Shown here in pieces: positions 42,541 through 50,591 of a stretch of DNA of 64,000 nucleotides (the first letter of the stretch is position 1; every line of letters begins with the position of its first letter). A model generated the notes under the pieces. It worked only from the letters and a program-made list of their open reading frames with translations, made no database searches and was not told the origin of the DNA. The position numbers and the translations under genes were made by a program. The stretch is from Streptomyces spinoverrucosus (GTDB taxonomy: Bacteria; Actinomycetota; Actinomycetes; Streptomycetales; Streptomycetaceae), in contig NZ_JADPZX010000001.1 of assembly GCF_015712165.1 (NCBI RefSeq), positions 7,645,501 through 7,709,500 on the forward strand, in the 5' to 3' direction.

Positions 42541-42606
42541 TTCAGATGGCTGCCCGTACGTTCAGATGGCTGCCCGTAGGTTCAGATGCGTGCCCGTACG
42601 TTCAGG
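42541..42606. repeat. 20-bp tandem repeat, 3.3 copies
   Basis: Three abutting 20-bp units of the form TTCAGATGGCTGCCCGTACG (42541, 42561, 42581), with 1-3 differences, are followed by a partial copy. It is a recent-looking short tandem expansion after the SDR gene. Confidence 0.85.
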
Positions 42607-42637
42607 TGCCCTCGTCGGTCCTGACCGGCTCCCGTCC

Positions 42638-42817
42638 TCAGGCCGCCTCGATGACCTCGCCGCGGATCGCCGCGGCCCACTCGACCACCAACAGCTCGTA
42701 CTCCGCCCGCTCCTGTACCGACAGCGAGCCGCCCGCGCGCATCCACAGGGCACGGATCTCCTCGTTCACCTCGGCAGCAGAGCGCACGGAACCAGGGGTC
42801 ACGGAATCGGGGGACAT
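42638..42817 (-). CDS. 59-residue conserved-looking small protein
   Basis: A 59-residue protein, MSPDSVTPGSVRSAAEVNEE then IRALWMRAGGSLSVQERAEY, EMLL-type helix and IRGEVIEAA. It is predicted to be two or three helices. Codon third positions are strongly G/C. No Shine-Dalgarno precedes the ATG at 42817, but TACGCT lies about 12 bases before it, suggesting a leaderless mRNA. An ATG 10 codons upstream is the alternative start. I do not recognise the family. Confidence 0.65.
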   Translation of the reverse strand: MSPDSVTPGSVRSAAEVNEEIRALWMRAGGSLSVQERAEYELLVVEWAAAIRGEVIEAA

Positions 42818-42942
42818 GCGAGCAAGCGTAGGCGCAAGCACTGACACTGCGCTACCGGGCGGCTACTCATCCCGTATGGGCTTGGTCACGGCCGCCGGAA
42901 TCCGGACGCGTTTACTGACCGCACGCTCAGTCACAAAGCAAC

Positions 42943-42969
42943 GGCCCCCGAGGACGAGCCTCGGGGGCC
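42943..42969 (-). terminator. 11-bp stem terminator after uppP
   Basis: GGCCCCCGAGG pairs perfectly with CCTCGGGGGCC around a 5-base loop, 25 bases past the uppP stop. A partial second copy of the right arm (CCTCGGGGGCC at 42978) follows and could form an alternative stem with the left arm. Confidence 0.85.
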
Positions 42970-42993
42970 ATACGTTCCTCGGGGGCCGTACGC

Positions 42994-43872
42994 TCAGCCG
43001 CCCGCCGACTCCGCCGCGTGCGGGCTCAGGACGCCGAACGTCACCAGGGCGACGATCACGATGCCGAGCGCGACCCGGTACCAGACGAACGGCATGAAGC
43101 TCTTGGTCGAGATGAACTTCATGAACCACGCGATCACCGCGTAGCCGCTGACGAAGGCGATCACCGTGGCGAAGATCGTCGGCCCCCACGACACATGGCC
43201 GGTATCCATCGCGTCGTTGAGCTCGAACAGGCCCGAGGCGAGCACCGCCGGGATGGCGAGCAGGAAGGAGTAGCGGGCCGCGGCCTCACGGCTGTAGCCC
43301 ATGAAGAGGCCGCCGGTGATGGTGGCGCCGGAGCGGGAGACGCCCGGGACCAGCGCCATGGCCTGGCAGATGCCGAAGATCAGGCCGTCCCGCACACCCA
43401 GTTCCTTCAGCGTCTTGCGCTCCTTGGCCGCCCGGTGGCGTCCGCCGGTCTCGTCGCGCGCCGCTATCCGGTCGGCGATGCCCATGATCACGCCGACCAC
43501 GATCAGCATGGTGGCGGTGATGCGCAGATCACGGAACGGCCCGACGATCTGGTCCTTGAGCGTCACACCGAGCACGCCGATCGGGATCGAGCCGACGATC
43601 ACCAGCCAGCCCATCCGGGCGTCGTGGTCCTTGCGCCACGCCTTGTCGTAGAGCGAGCGGGTCCACGCCGAGAGGATGCGCCCGATGTCCTTGCGGAAGT
43701 AGATCAGCACGGCGGCCTCCGTGCCGATCTGGGTGATCGCCGTGAAGGCGGCACCGGGGTCCTCCCAGCCGGAGAAGGCCGCGGTCAGGCGCAGGTGCGC
43801 GCTGGAGGACACGGGAAGGAACTCGGTCAGCCCCTGGACGAGTCCGAGGATGAGTGATTCGAACCAAGACAT
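42994..43872 (-). CDS. uppP: undecaprenyl-diphosphatase
   Basis: A 292-residue membrane enzyme (UppP/BacA) that recycles undecaprenyl pyrophosphate for cell-wall synthesis. The signature blocks are LGLVQGLTEFLPVSSSAHL (Glu-rich motif) and ALVPGVSRSGATITGGLFMGYSR (PGxSRSxxT motif). About eight membrane segments are present. The ATG at 43872 (MSWFESLILG) is the standard start; 16 upstream codons are excluded. Raised expression gives bacitracin resistance in this family. It is a single-gene unit with its own terminator. Confidence 0.95.
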   Translation of the reverse strand: MSWFESLILGLVQGLTEFLPVSSSAHLRLTAAFSGWEDPGAAFTAITQIGTEAAVLIYFRKDIGRILSAWTRSLYDKAWRKDHDARMGWLVIVGSIPIGVLGVTLKDQIVGPFRDLRITATMLIVVGVIMGIADRIAARDETGGRHRAAKERKTLKELGVRDGLIFGICQAMALVPGVSRSGATITGGLFMGYSREAAARYSFLLAIPAVLASGLFELNDAMDTGHVSWGPTIFATVIAFVSGYAVIAWFMKFISTKSFMPFVWYRVALGIVIVALVTFGVLSPHAAESAGG

Positions 43873-44055
43873 GAAGTTACGAAGTCCAAGTGCCGATCGC
43901 GGAACGGACGAAGGACACACCGAGCCCCCGCGTGCGGCGATCGGGTGTTGAGGGGCAGCGTAGCGTCCCGTGCCGACACGCCCGACACAGGGGTTTCCCA
44001 GGCGGCCGGCGGTGATCGGTCCGGGGTGTTGACCGGTGGTCGTGCCGGGCCTACG

Positions 44056-44085
44056 TTGCAGTCCGGGGAAAGCGCTTGCTATACG
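44056..44085 (+). promoter_or_regulatory. promoter with LacI-family-like operator
   Basis: TTGCAG (44056-44061) and TATACG (44080-44085) are 18 bp apart. The spacer ends with GAAAGCGCTTGC (44068-44079), which contains the AAGCGCTT palindrome typical of LacI-family sugar repressors. A repressor bound here would block the polymerase. Confidence 0.65.
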
Positions 44086-44117
44086 CCCAGGACCCCGGAG
44101 GAGTGCTGATCAGGTTC

Positions 44118-45368
44118 ATGCCCACATCCGCGACATCGGTGCCATCAGCGGCTGACGCGCCATCCATGACGACCACGGCAGTCGACAACCCCGATCCCGA
44201 GAATTCGCGAACCCCCTCCACCCCCCTCTCCGACCGCCCCGTCAGAACCGCTGTCATCGGCACCGGCGGCATCGCCCGCGGATGTCACCTCCCCGCCCTC
44301 ACCCGCCTCGCCGAGGAGGGCCAGGCGGAGGTCGTCGCGGCCGTCGACATCGACCGGGCCGCCGTCGAGGCGTTCTGTGCGGAGGGCGGGATTCCGCACG
44401 CGTACACCGACATGGAGCGGATGCTGCGGGAGCAGCGGCCCGACCTGGTGACGATCTGCACACCGCCGACCCTGCACCGCGAGCAGACCGTCGCGGCCCT
44501 GCGCGCCGGCGCCTGGGTGTGGTGCGAGAAGCCGCCCGTGCCGACGCTCGCCGACTTCGACGCCGTCGAGGCGGCGGAGGGCGGGACCGGTGGGCCGTAC
44601 GCCTCGATCGTCTTCCAGCACCGGTTCGGCTCGGGCGCCGCGCATGTGCGTCGGCTGCTCGCCGACCAGGCCATGGGCCGGCCGCTGGTGGCGCACTGCC
44701 AGACCACCTGGTACCGCAACGCCGCCTACTACGCCGTGCCCTGGCGCGGCCGCTGGCACACCGAGGGCGGCGGGCCCGCCATGGGCCACGGCATCCACCA
44801 GATGGACCTGCTGCTCGATCTGCTCGGGCCGTGGAGCGAGGTGCGCGCGATGGCCGGCCGACTGGTGCACGACGTGGAGACCGAGGACGTCTCGACCGCG
44901 CTGGTCCGCTTCGAGAACGGCACCATGGCGACGGTCGTCAACAGCGTCCTCAGCCCGGACGAGGTGAGCCGCATCCGCGTCGACTGCGAGCGCGCCACCG
45001 TCGAACTCACCCACCTGTACGGGCACGCCAACGCGGACTGGCGGATCACCCCGGCACCCGACGTGCCGGCGGAGGAGGCCGTGCTCTGGCAGGACTTCGG
45101 GCACGACGTGCCCAGCTCGCATCTCGCCCAGCTGCGCGAACTGGTCGCCAGCATGCGCGCGGGCCAGCGGCCGCGCAGCAGCGGGCCGGACGGGCGCAAG
45201 AGCCTGGAGCTGATCACCGCGCTGTACAAGTCCGCGTTCACCGACACGACCGTCCGCCGGGGCGAGATCGGTCCTGGTGACCCGTACTACACGGCCCTGC
45301 ACGGAGGTGCGCCCGGCTGGGCACCCGTCGTCCCCGAGGCCGCCGCGAACCAGGAGGTGCCCGCATGA
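44118..45368 (+). CDS. Gfo/Idh/MocA-family oxidoreductase of a sugar operon
   Basis: A 416-residue NAD(P)-dependent oxidoreductase. After a Ser/Thr/Pro-rich start it has the Rossmann strand RTAVIGTGGIARGCHLPALT, the EKP motif in VWCEKPPVPTLADFD, and GGGPAMGHGIHQMDLLLDLLG with the catalytic-region His. Substrates of the family are sugars and inositols. Start candidates are ATG 44118 and ATG 44166; the former follows the GGAGGAG tract. It is the first gene of a three-gene operon whose members overlap by 4 to 7 bases, and a LacI-like operator lies in its promoter. Confidence 0.9.
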   Translation: MPTSATSVPSAADAPSMTTTAVDNPDPENSRTPSTPLSDRPVRTAVIGTGGIARGCHLPALTRLAEEGQAEVVAAVDIDRAAVEAFCAEGGIPHAYTDMERMLREQRPDLVTICTPPTLHREQTVAALRAGAWVWCEKPPVPTLADFDAVEAAEGGTGGPYASIVFQHRFGSGAAHVRRLLADQAMGRPLVAHCQTTWYRNAAYYAVPWRGRWHTEGGGPAMGHGIHQMDLLLDLLGPWSEVRAMAGRLVHDVETEDVSTALVRFENGTMATVVNSVLSPDEVSRIRVDCERATVELTHLYGHANADWRITPAPDVPAEEAVLWQDFGHDVPSSHLAQLRELVASMRAGQRPRSSGPDGRKSLELITALYKSAFTDTTVRRGEIGPGDPYYTALHGGAPGWAPVVPEAAANQEVPA

Positions 45369-46291
45369 CCGGTCCGCACATCGTCCACGCGCACGGCGAC
45401 CGGATCACGGTCACCGAACCCACCACCGGCGTCGACCTGTTCTCCTACGTCTACCGGCCCGAGGCGGCCTGGGAGGCGCCGAAGCCCTATCTGCACCCGA
45501 TCCGCACCCTGGGGAACGCGGTCGTCACGGACTACCGGCCCAACGACCACCGCTGGCACAAGGGCCTGCAGATGACGGCCTCCCACCTGTCCGGCCAGAA
45601 CCTGTGGGGCGGCAACACATACGTGCACGGGGAGGGCTACGTCGCCCTCCCGGAGCGCGTCGGGTCCATGGCGCACGTCGGCTTCGACGAGGTCGCCGCC
45701 GACGGCTCCCGGGTCGTGATCGCCGAACGGCTCACCTGGCACCCGTACGGCGGCGAGCTGTGGGCCGACGAGCGGCGCCGGATCGAGGTGCACGACGTCG
45801 ACCCGGCGGCGGGTTCGTGGGCGCTGACCTGGACCAGCGCCATCACCAACCGGCGCGACGAGCCGCTGCTCTTCGGCAGCCCGACCACCGCCGGGCGCGA
45901 GATGGCCGGTTACACGGGCCTGTTCTGGCGCGGACCGCGTGCCTTCCGGGACGGCCGTGTCCTCGGGCCGGACAGCGAGGGTCCCGGCCTGATGGGCCGG
46001 CAGGCGCCCTGGCTGGCGTACTCCGGCGAGCACGACGGCGTCGACGGCCACGCCACCCTCGTGTTCGCGCACGCCCCCGAGAACGACCACACCGGCGCCG
46101 GCGGCGCCCACCCGGCCCACTGGTTCGTCCGCAACGAGCCGTTCGCCGCCGTAGCCCCCTCCTGGGCCTTCCACGACGAACTGGAGCTCGCCCCGGGCGA
46201 CACCCTCACCCGCCGCTACCGGGTCGTCGTCGCCGACGGCGTCTGGGAGCGCGACGAGATCGCCAAGTACCTGGAGGCGCACCCATGGTGA
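45365..46291 (+). CDS. PmoA/DUF6807 family protein
   Basis: A 308-residue protein of the PmoA-like (DUF6807) family: FSYVYRPEAAWEAPKPYLHP, TDYRPNDHRWHKGLQMTASHL, and FRNEPFAAVAPSWAFHDELEL near the end (WFVRNEPF). The His-rich DHRWHKG motif may bind metal or sugar. The family often accompanies oxidoreductases in carbohydrate clusters; the reaction is not established. Its ATGA overlap with the gene before and 7-base overlap with the cupin gene after indicate tight coupling. Confidence 0.88.
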   Translation: MTGPHIVHAHGDRITVTEPTTGVDLFSYVYRPEAAWEAPKPYLHPIRTLGNAVVTDYRPNDHRWHKGLQMTASHLSGQNLWGGNTYVHGEGYVALPERVGSMAHVGFDEVAADGSRVVIAERLTWHPYGGELWADERRRIEVHDVDPAAGSWALTWTSAITNRRDEPLLFGSPTTAGREMAGYTGLFWRGPRAFRDGRVLGPDSEGPGLMGRQAPWLAYSGEHDGVDGHATLVFAHAPENDHTGAGGAHPAHWFVRNEPFAAVAPSWAFHDELELAPGDTLTRRYRVVVADGVWERDEIAKYLEAHPW

Positions 46292-47013
46292 ACGCCGAGG
46301 AGCTGACCGGCGTGTTCACCGGGCTGCCGGGCGGGGTCGCCGTGTCGCACCTGTCCGTCTACGACTGGCCGGCCGCGGACGGCGTGTGCGGCGGAACCCC
46401 GCACCTGCACCTGACCTGTTCGGAGGCGTACGTCGTCACGGGCGGGCACGGCGCGGTGCAGACGCTCACGACGTCCGGGTACGAGGTGACGCCGCTCGCG
46501 GCCGGCACGGTCGCCTGGTTCACGCCGGGCACGATCCACCGGCTGGTCAACGACGACGACCTGCGCATCACCGTCCTGATGCAGAACAGCGGGCTGCCGG
46601 AGGCCGGGGACGCGGTGCTCACCCTGCCGCCGGAGTATCTGACCGACCCGGAGACCTACGCCGCCGCCACCACGATCCCGGCGGACGCGCCCGTCGCCGA
46701 GCAGGAGCGTGTGGCCCGGGCCCGGCGCGACCTCGCCCTGGAGGGCTACCGCGCGCTGCGCGCGTCCGGCCCCGAAGCGCTGGCCGAGTTCCACCGGGCC
46801 GCGGGCGCGCTGGTACGGCCCCGGCTCGCCGAGTGGCGTGACCGCTGGCGCCGGGGCGCCGAGGCGGCGGCCGCGGCGACGGGGGAGCAGCTCGACCGGC
46901 TGGAGCGGGGGGATGTGTCCCACCTCGCGGGGGCGGTCGTACGCAGTGAACAGCCCTCGGCGCGCGGCAAGTTCGGGATGTGCGGGCGGCTCGACGTGTA
47001 TCCGGGCGGCTAG
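46285..47013 (+). CDS. cupin-domain protein
   Basis: A 242-residue protein with an N-terminal cupin barrel (HLHLTCSEAYVVTGGHGAVQ as motif 1 with His and Glu; VAWFTPGTIHRLVNDDDLRI as motif 2 with His) and an Ala/Arg-rich helical C-terminal half. The metal-binding His/Glu set is complete, so an isomerase or dioxygenase role on a sugar is possible. It starts inside the PmoA gene end and is the last member of the operon. Its stop overlaps the convergent hxlR gene by 4 bases. Confidence 0.86.
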   Translation: MVNAEELTGVFTGLPGGVAVSHLSVYDWPAADGVCGGTPHLHLTCSEAYVVTGGHGAVQTLTTSGYEVTPLAAGTVAWFTPGTIHRLVNDDDLRITVLMQNSGLPEAGDAVLTLPPEYLTDPETYAAATTIPADAPVAEQERVARARRDLALEGYRALRASGPEALAEFHRAAGALVRPRLAEWRDRWRRGAEAAAAATGEQLDRLERGDVSHLAGAVVRSEQPSARGKFGMCGRLDVYPGG

Positions 47014-47477
47014 GCCGCCGTCGGGCCGGTGACGGTCCAGCCCGGGGACTGGGGGTGGGGAGTCAGGTCCTCGTGCTGGACCGGGTCGCCGCAGGCCTGG
47101 CAGGTGACGAGCGGGACCAGTTCGTGGCCGCAGATGTGCTCGACGACCATGGGGCGGTCGTCCTTGCGGAGATGGCGGTTGCCCCACTCCATGAGGGTGA
47201 GCAGGACCGGCTCCAGTTCGAGGCCCGCCTGGGTGGGCCGGTACTCGAAGCGCTGCGGGCGCTCGCTGTAGGTCCGCTTGGTGAGGATCCCGGCGTCGAC
47301 CAGGCGGCGCAGGCGGGTGGCCAGGATGTCGCGCGGGGCGCCGATGTTGCGCACGAGCTGGTCGAAACGGCCGTTGCCGAGGCACACCTCCCGCAGGACG
47401 AGCAGGGAGTACTTCTCGCCGACGAGCGCCAGGGCATCGGCGATCGAGCAGGGGCGCGGGTCTTTGGTGGCGGCCAT
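47010..47477 (-). CDS. HxlR-family transcriptional regulator
   Basis: A 155-residue HxlR winged-helix regulator: CSIADALALVGEKYSLLVLREV, FDQLVRNIGAPRDILATRLRRL, and the wing TYSERPQRFEYRPTQAG. A C-terminal extension has HICGHELVPLVTCQACGDPV, whose Cys and His residues could form a zinc site. The N-terminal Cys10 is typical of redox-sensing members. It is divergent from a thiolase gene. A weak dyad (TAC-N6-GTA, 47542-47553) lies between them. Confidence 0.9.
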   Translation of the reverse strand: MAATKDPRPCSIADALALVGEKYSLLVLREVCLGNGRFDQLVRNIGAPRDILATRLRRLVDAGILTKRTYSERPQRFEYRPTQAGLELEPVLLTLMEWGNRHLRKDDRPMVVEHICGHELVPLVTCQACGDPVQHEDLTPHPQSPGWTVTGPTAA

Positions 47478-47583
47478 GCAGCCCAGTCTAGGTGGGGGTT
47501 TGATTTTCCAACTGACGGAGCTATGGTGGATCCAGATTTCCTACTCACTGGTAATCGCTCCGGCGGCCAAGGAGGCCCGCAGC

Positions 47584-48753
47584 ATGCGTGACGCAGTCAT
47601 CGTCGAAGCCGTACGCACGCCCATAGGCAAGGGCAAGCCGAACGGCTCGCTCGCGCACGTCCACCCCGTAGAACTCCTCGCCCACACCCTGCGCACCCTC
47701 GTGGAGCGCTCCGGTGTCGACCCGGCGCTGATCGACGACGTCGTCGGCGGCACCGTCGACCAGGTCGGCGAGCAGGCCATGAACACCACCCGGTACGCCG
47801 TGCTGTCGGCGGGCTTCCCCGAGACCGTCCCCGCGACCACCGTGGACCGTCAGTGCGGCTCCTCCCAGCAGGCCGTGCACTTCGCCGCCCAGGGCGTCAT
47901 GTCCGGCGCGTACGACATCGTGGTCGCCTGTGGCGTCGAGTCCATGAGCCGCGTGCCGATGTGGTCCAACGTCCCGCCCGGCAAGGACCCCTTCGGCCCC
48001 GGCGTCGCCGAGCGCTACCCGGAGGGCCTGGTCCCGCAGGGCATCAGCGCCGAACTCATCGCCGCCAAGTGGTCCATCACGCGCGAGCAGATGGACGCCT
48101 TCGCCGTCTCCTCGCACCGGAAGGCGGCCGCGGCCTGGGACGGCGGCCTCTTCGACGCCGAGGTCGCGCCCCTGGACGGGGTCGCGCGCGACGAGTGCGT
48201 ACGACCGGGCACCACCACCGAGATCCTGGCCGGCCTCAAGTCCGCCTACCACGACCCCGCATTCGCCGAGCGCTTCCCGCAGATCGACTGGAACGTCACC
48301 GCGGGCAACGCCAGCCCCATCAACGACGGCGCCTCCGCCGTGCTCATCATGTCGAGCGAGACCGCGGCCCGCCTCGGCCTGCGCCCGCTGGCCCGGCTGC
48401 ACAGCTTCGCCGTCACCGGATCCGACCCGCTGCTGATGCTCACCGGCGTCATCCCGGCGACCGAGAAGGTGCTGCGCAGGGCGTCCCTGACCCTGGACGA
48501 CATCGACCTCTTCGAGGTCAACGAGGCGTTCTCCAGTGTCGTTCTCGCCTGGCAGCAGGAGACCGGCGCCGATCTCGCGAAGGTCAACGTGCACGGCGGC
48601 GCGATCGCCATCGGCCATCCGCTCGGCGCGAGCGGCACCCGTCTGACGACCACGCTCGTGCACGCCATGCGGGACCGCGGCGCCCGCTACGCCCTGCAGA
48701 CGATGTGCGAGGCGGGCGGACTGGCCAACGCGATGATCCTGGAAGCCGCGTAA
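47584..48753 (+). CDS. thiolase (acetyl-CoA C-acyltransferase)
   Basis: A 389-residue thiolase. The nucleophile Cys is in TTVDRQCGSSQQAVHFAAQG, the active-site GNAS block is TAGNASPINDGASA, NEAF is in LFEVNEAFSSV, and the C-terminal His and Cys are in GGAIAIGHPLGASGTR and MCEAGGLANAM. It makes or cleaves acetoacetyl-CoA or longer 3-oxoacyl-CoA. The ATG at 47584 gives the standard start (MRDAVIVEAVRTPIGKG); an upstream in-frame extension over the intergenic region is rejected. It is divergent from the HxlR regulator. Confidence 0.94.
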   Translation: MRDAVIVEAVRTPIGKGKPNGSLAHVHPVELLAHTLRTLVERSGVDPALIDDVVGGTVDQVGEQAMNTTRYAVLSAGFPETVPATTVDRQCGSSQQAVHFAAQGVMSGAYDIVVACGVESMSRVPMWSNVPPGKDPFGPGVAERYPEGLVPQGISAELIAAKWSITREQMDAFAVSSHRKAAAAWDGGLFDAEVAPLDGVARDECVRPGTTTEILAGLKSAYHDPAFAERFPQIDWNVTAGNASPINDGASAVLIMSSETAARLGLRPLARLHSFAVTGSDPLLMLTGVIPATEKVLRRASLTLDDIDLFEVNEAFSSVVLAWQQETGADLAKVNVHGGAIAIGHPLGASGTRLTTTLVHAMRDRGARYALQTMCEAGGLANAMILEAA

Positions 48754-48769
48754 GCCCTCTGACCGGGCG

Positions 48770-49555
48770 TCAGCCGCGCAGGTGGTGGCGTTTGCGCCAG
48801 GCCACCACCGCGCCGGCCAGCCCCGGAATGGCGATCGCGGCCATCGCGATCAGGAACACCGGCGACGTCGGCGTCGAGGCGCGGGCGCCGGCCACGACGT
48901 AGGCGGCGGTGTTCGGCAGCGAGCCGAGCGCCGTCGCGAGGAGGAACGGGAACCACCCCATGCGGGAGACGGCGGCGCAGTAGTTCGCGGCCCAGAACGG
49001 CACGCCCGGGAACAGCCGCACCGCCAGCATGGAACGGAAGCCGTGCCGGCTGAACTGCCGGTCGACGCTCTTCAGGAACTTGCCGCGCAGCAGCGGGCGC
49101 AGCGCGTCCTGGCCGAGGAACCGGCCGAGTCCGAAGGCGATCCCGGCGCCGATCACCGAGCCCCCGATCGCCGCGGCGATGCCCAGCTCGGAGCCGAACA
49201 GCGCGCCCGCCGCCAGATTGAGCAGCGGTCGCGGCACGAACGCGACGGTGATCAGACCGTACGCGACCGCGAAGATCAGGGCGGCCACGACTCCGCCGAG
49301 CTGCGGCGGCCAGCCGTGCGCGAGCAGCCGCTGCGGCTCGAAGAGCAGCACCGCCGCGGCGGCCCCGACCAGCAGGGCGACGAGCACGGAGAAGCGGGCC
49401 CAGGGCGAGAACAGAAGTCTCGCGCAGCGGGCGGCGAAGCCGAGGCGGACGGCCGCGGCGCCGGCGGGACCGGGGACGGCGGCCGCGAGTTCGGTGGCAG
49501 TGGCCCGGGGAGAGGCCGGTGCGGTGCCCCCAGAGCGGGTGTGGGCATCGAGCAT
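48770..49555 (-). CDS. TVP38/TMEM64 (DedA-superfamily) membrane protein
   Basis: A 261-residue membrane protein. The SNARE-associated/VTT domain shows AAGALFGSELGIAAAIGGSVIG, AFGLGRFLGQDALR, VRLFPGVPFWAANYCAAVSRM and the late LGSLPNTAAYVVAG. These proteins are thought to act in lipid scrambling or transport. A polar Ala/Pro-rich N-terminus precedes the first membrane helix. It converges on the thiolase gene and is divergent from the AlkD-like gene. Confidence 0.9.
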   Translation of the reverse strand: MLDAHTRSGGTAPASPRATATELAAAVPGPAGAAAVRLGFAARCARLLFSPWARFSVLVALLVGAAAAVLLFEPQRLLAHGWPPQLGGVVAALIFAVAYGLITVAFVPRPLLNLAAGALFGSELGIAAAIGGSVIGAGIAFGLGRFLGQDALRPLLRGKFLKSVDRQFSRHGFRSMLAVRLFPGVPFWAANYCAAVSRMGWFPFLLATALGSLPNTAAYVVAGARASTPTSPVFLIAMAAIAIPGLAGAVVAWRKRHHLRG

Positions 49556-49604
49556 TCGGTGACACTAACCGACAGATATGTGTGATCGCCGTATGGTTCG
49601 TCTC

Positions 49605-50339
49605 ATGAGCGTCACAGGTGCGGGAACGGTGGGTGTCCCGCACAGCACCCTCGCCGACACGCTGCTGGCACGGCTCACCGCCACATACGGCGCCGCGGCC
49701 GACCCGGCGCGCGCGGCGCCCATGCGGGCGTACATGAAGGACGTCGCGCCCTTCCTCGGCCTGACCACGCCCGTGCGCCGCACCCTGTCCCGTACGGTCG
49801 TCGAGGGCATGCCCCGCCCGGACGAGACCGACTGCACCGCCGTCGCCCTGCGCTGCTGGCAACTGCCGGAGCGCGAGTACCACTACTTCGCCGTCGACTA
49901 TCTGCGCCGCCATGTGAGCCGCTGCTCGTCCGGTTTCCTGCCGGTGGCCCGGCAACTCGTCACGACCGTGTCGTGGTGGGACACCGTCGACCTGATCGCC
50001 GCTCACGTGGTCGGCCCACTGGTGGCCGCCGATCCCGGACTGAAGGCCGGGATGGACGCCTGGATCGTGGACGACGACCTGTGGGTCGCCCGGGCGGCCC
50101 TGCTCCACCAACTGCGCTACAAGGAGCGCACCGACGTCGAACGCCTGTTCACTTACTGTCTGCGCCAGTCCGGCCACCCGGACTTCTTCATCCGCAAGGC
50201 CATCGGCTGGTGTCTGCGGGAGTACGCCAAGACCGATCCCGACGCCGTACGCGCCTTCCTCGCGCGGGAGCGGGGCCGGTTCGCGCCGCTGTCGGTGCGG
50301 GAGGCGCTGAAAAACATCGGGCCCGCCGCGACGGCCTGA
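49605..50339 (+). CDS. DNA alkylation repair protein (AlkD-like)
   Basis: A 244-residue all-helical HEAT-like repeat protein of the AlkD family: MRAYMKDVAPFLGLTTPVRR near residue 35, then LPEREYHYFAVDYLRRHV, VSWWDTVDLIAAHVVGPLV and DDDLWVARAALLHQLRYKERTD. AlkD enzymes excise bulky or positively charged alkyl bases. The Trp/Asp set in VSWWDTVD matches the active site. Starts at 49605 and 49593 are both possible; the gap to the divergent gene is only about 40-50 bases. Confidence 0.9.
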   Translation: MSVTGAGTVGVPHSTLADTLLARLTATYGAAADPARAAPMRAYMKDVAPFLGLTTPVRRTLSRTVVEGMPRPDETDCTAVALRCWQLPEREYHYFAVDYLRRHVSRCSSGFLPVARQLVTTVSWWDTVDLIAAHVVGPLVAADPGLKAGMDAWIVDDDLWVARAALLHQLRYKERTDVERLFTYCLRQSGHPDFFIRKAIGWCLREYAKTDPDAVRAFLARERGRFAPLSVREALKNIGPAATA

Positions 50340-50387
50340 ACTCCCCTGCCTGGAAAAACCATTCGACGCGCGACCCGGCGTCGGCGA

Positions 50388-50500
50388 TGATCGACGTCAT
50401 GTTCCGGCACGCCTTCCTCCTCGCAGCATCCGCGGTCGCGGATGCCCCGAAGGCTGCCGTCGAGATCTTCCTGGCCGCTGTCGACGGCGCCCGAAGCTGA
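50388..50500 (+). CDS. possible 37-residue peptide upstream of tuf3
   Basis: A 37-codon frame ([20 protein letters not shown] then [17 protein letters not shown]) in the 252-base gap before tuf3. It is Ala-rich and amphipathic, with no good Shine-Dalgarno. The tuf3 promoter probably lies in or near this stretch. It may be a chance frame. Confidence 0.2.
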
Positions 50501-50591
50501 CCCTCCCCGGATCGTCCGGCGGACCCCGCAGGGGGAGGGTCGGCCAGTCCCCGGGGTCCCAGCCACCATCGAGACGCTTCGAGGTATCGCC

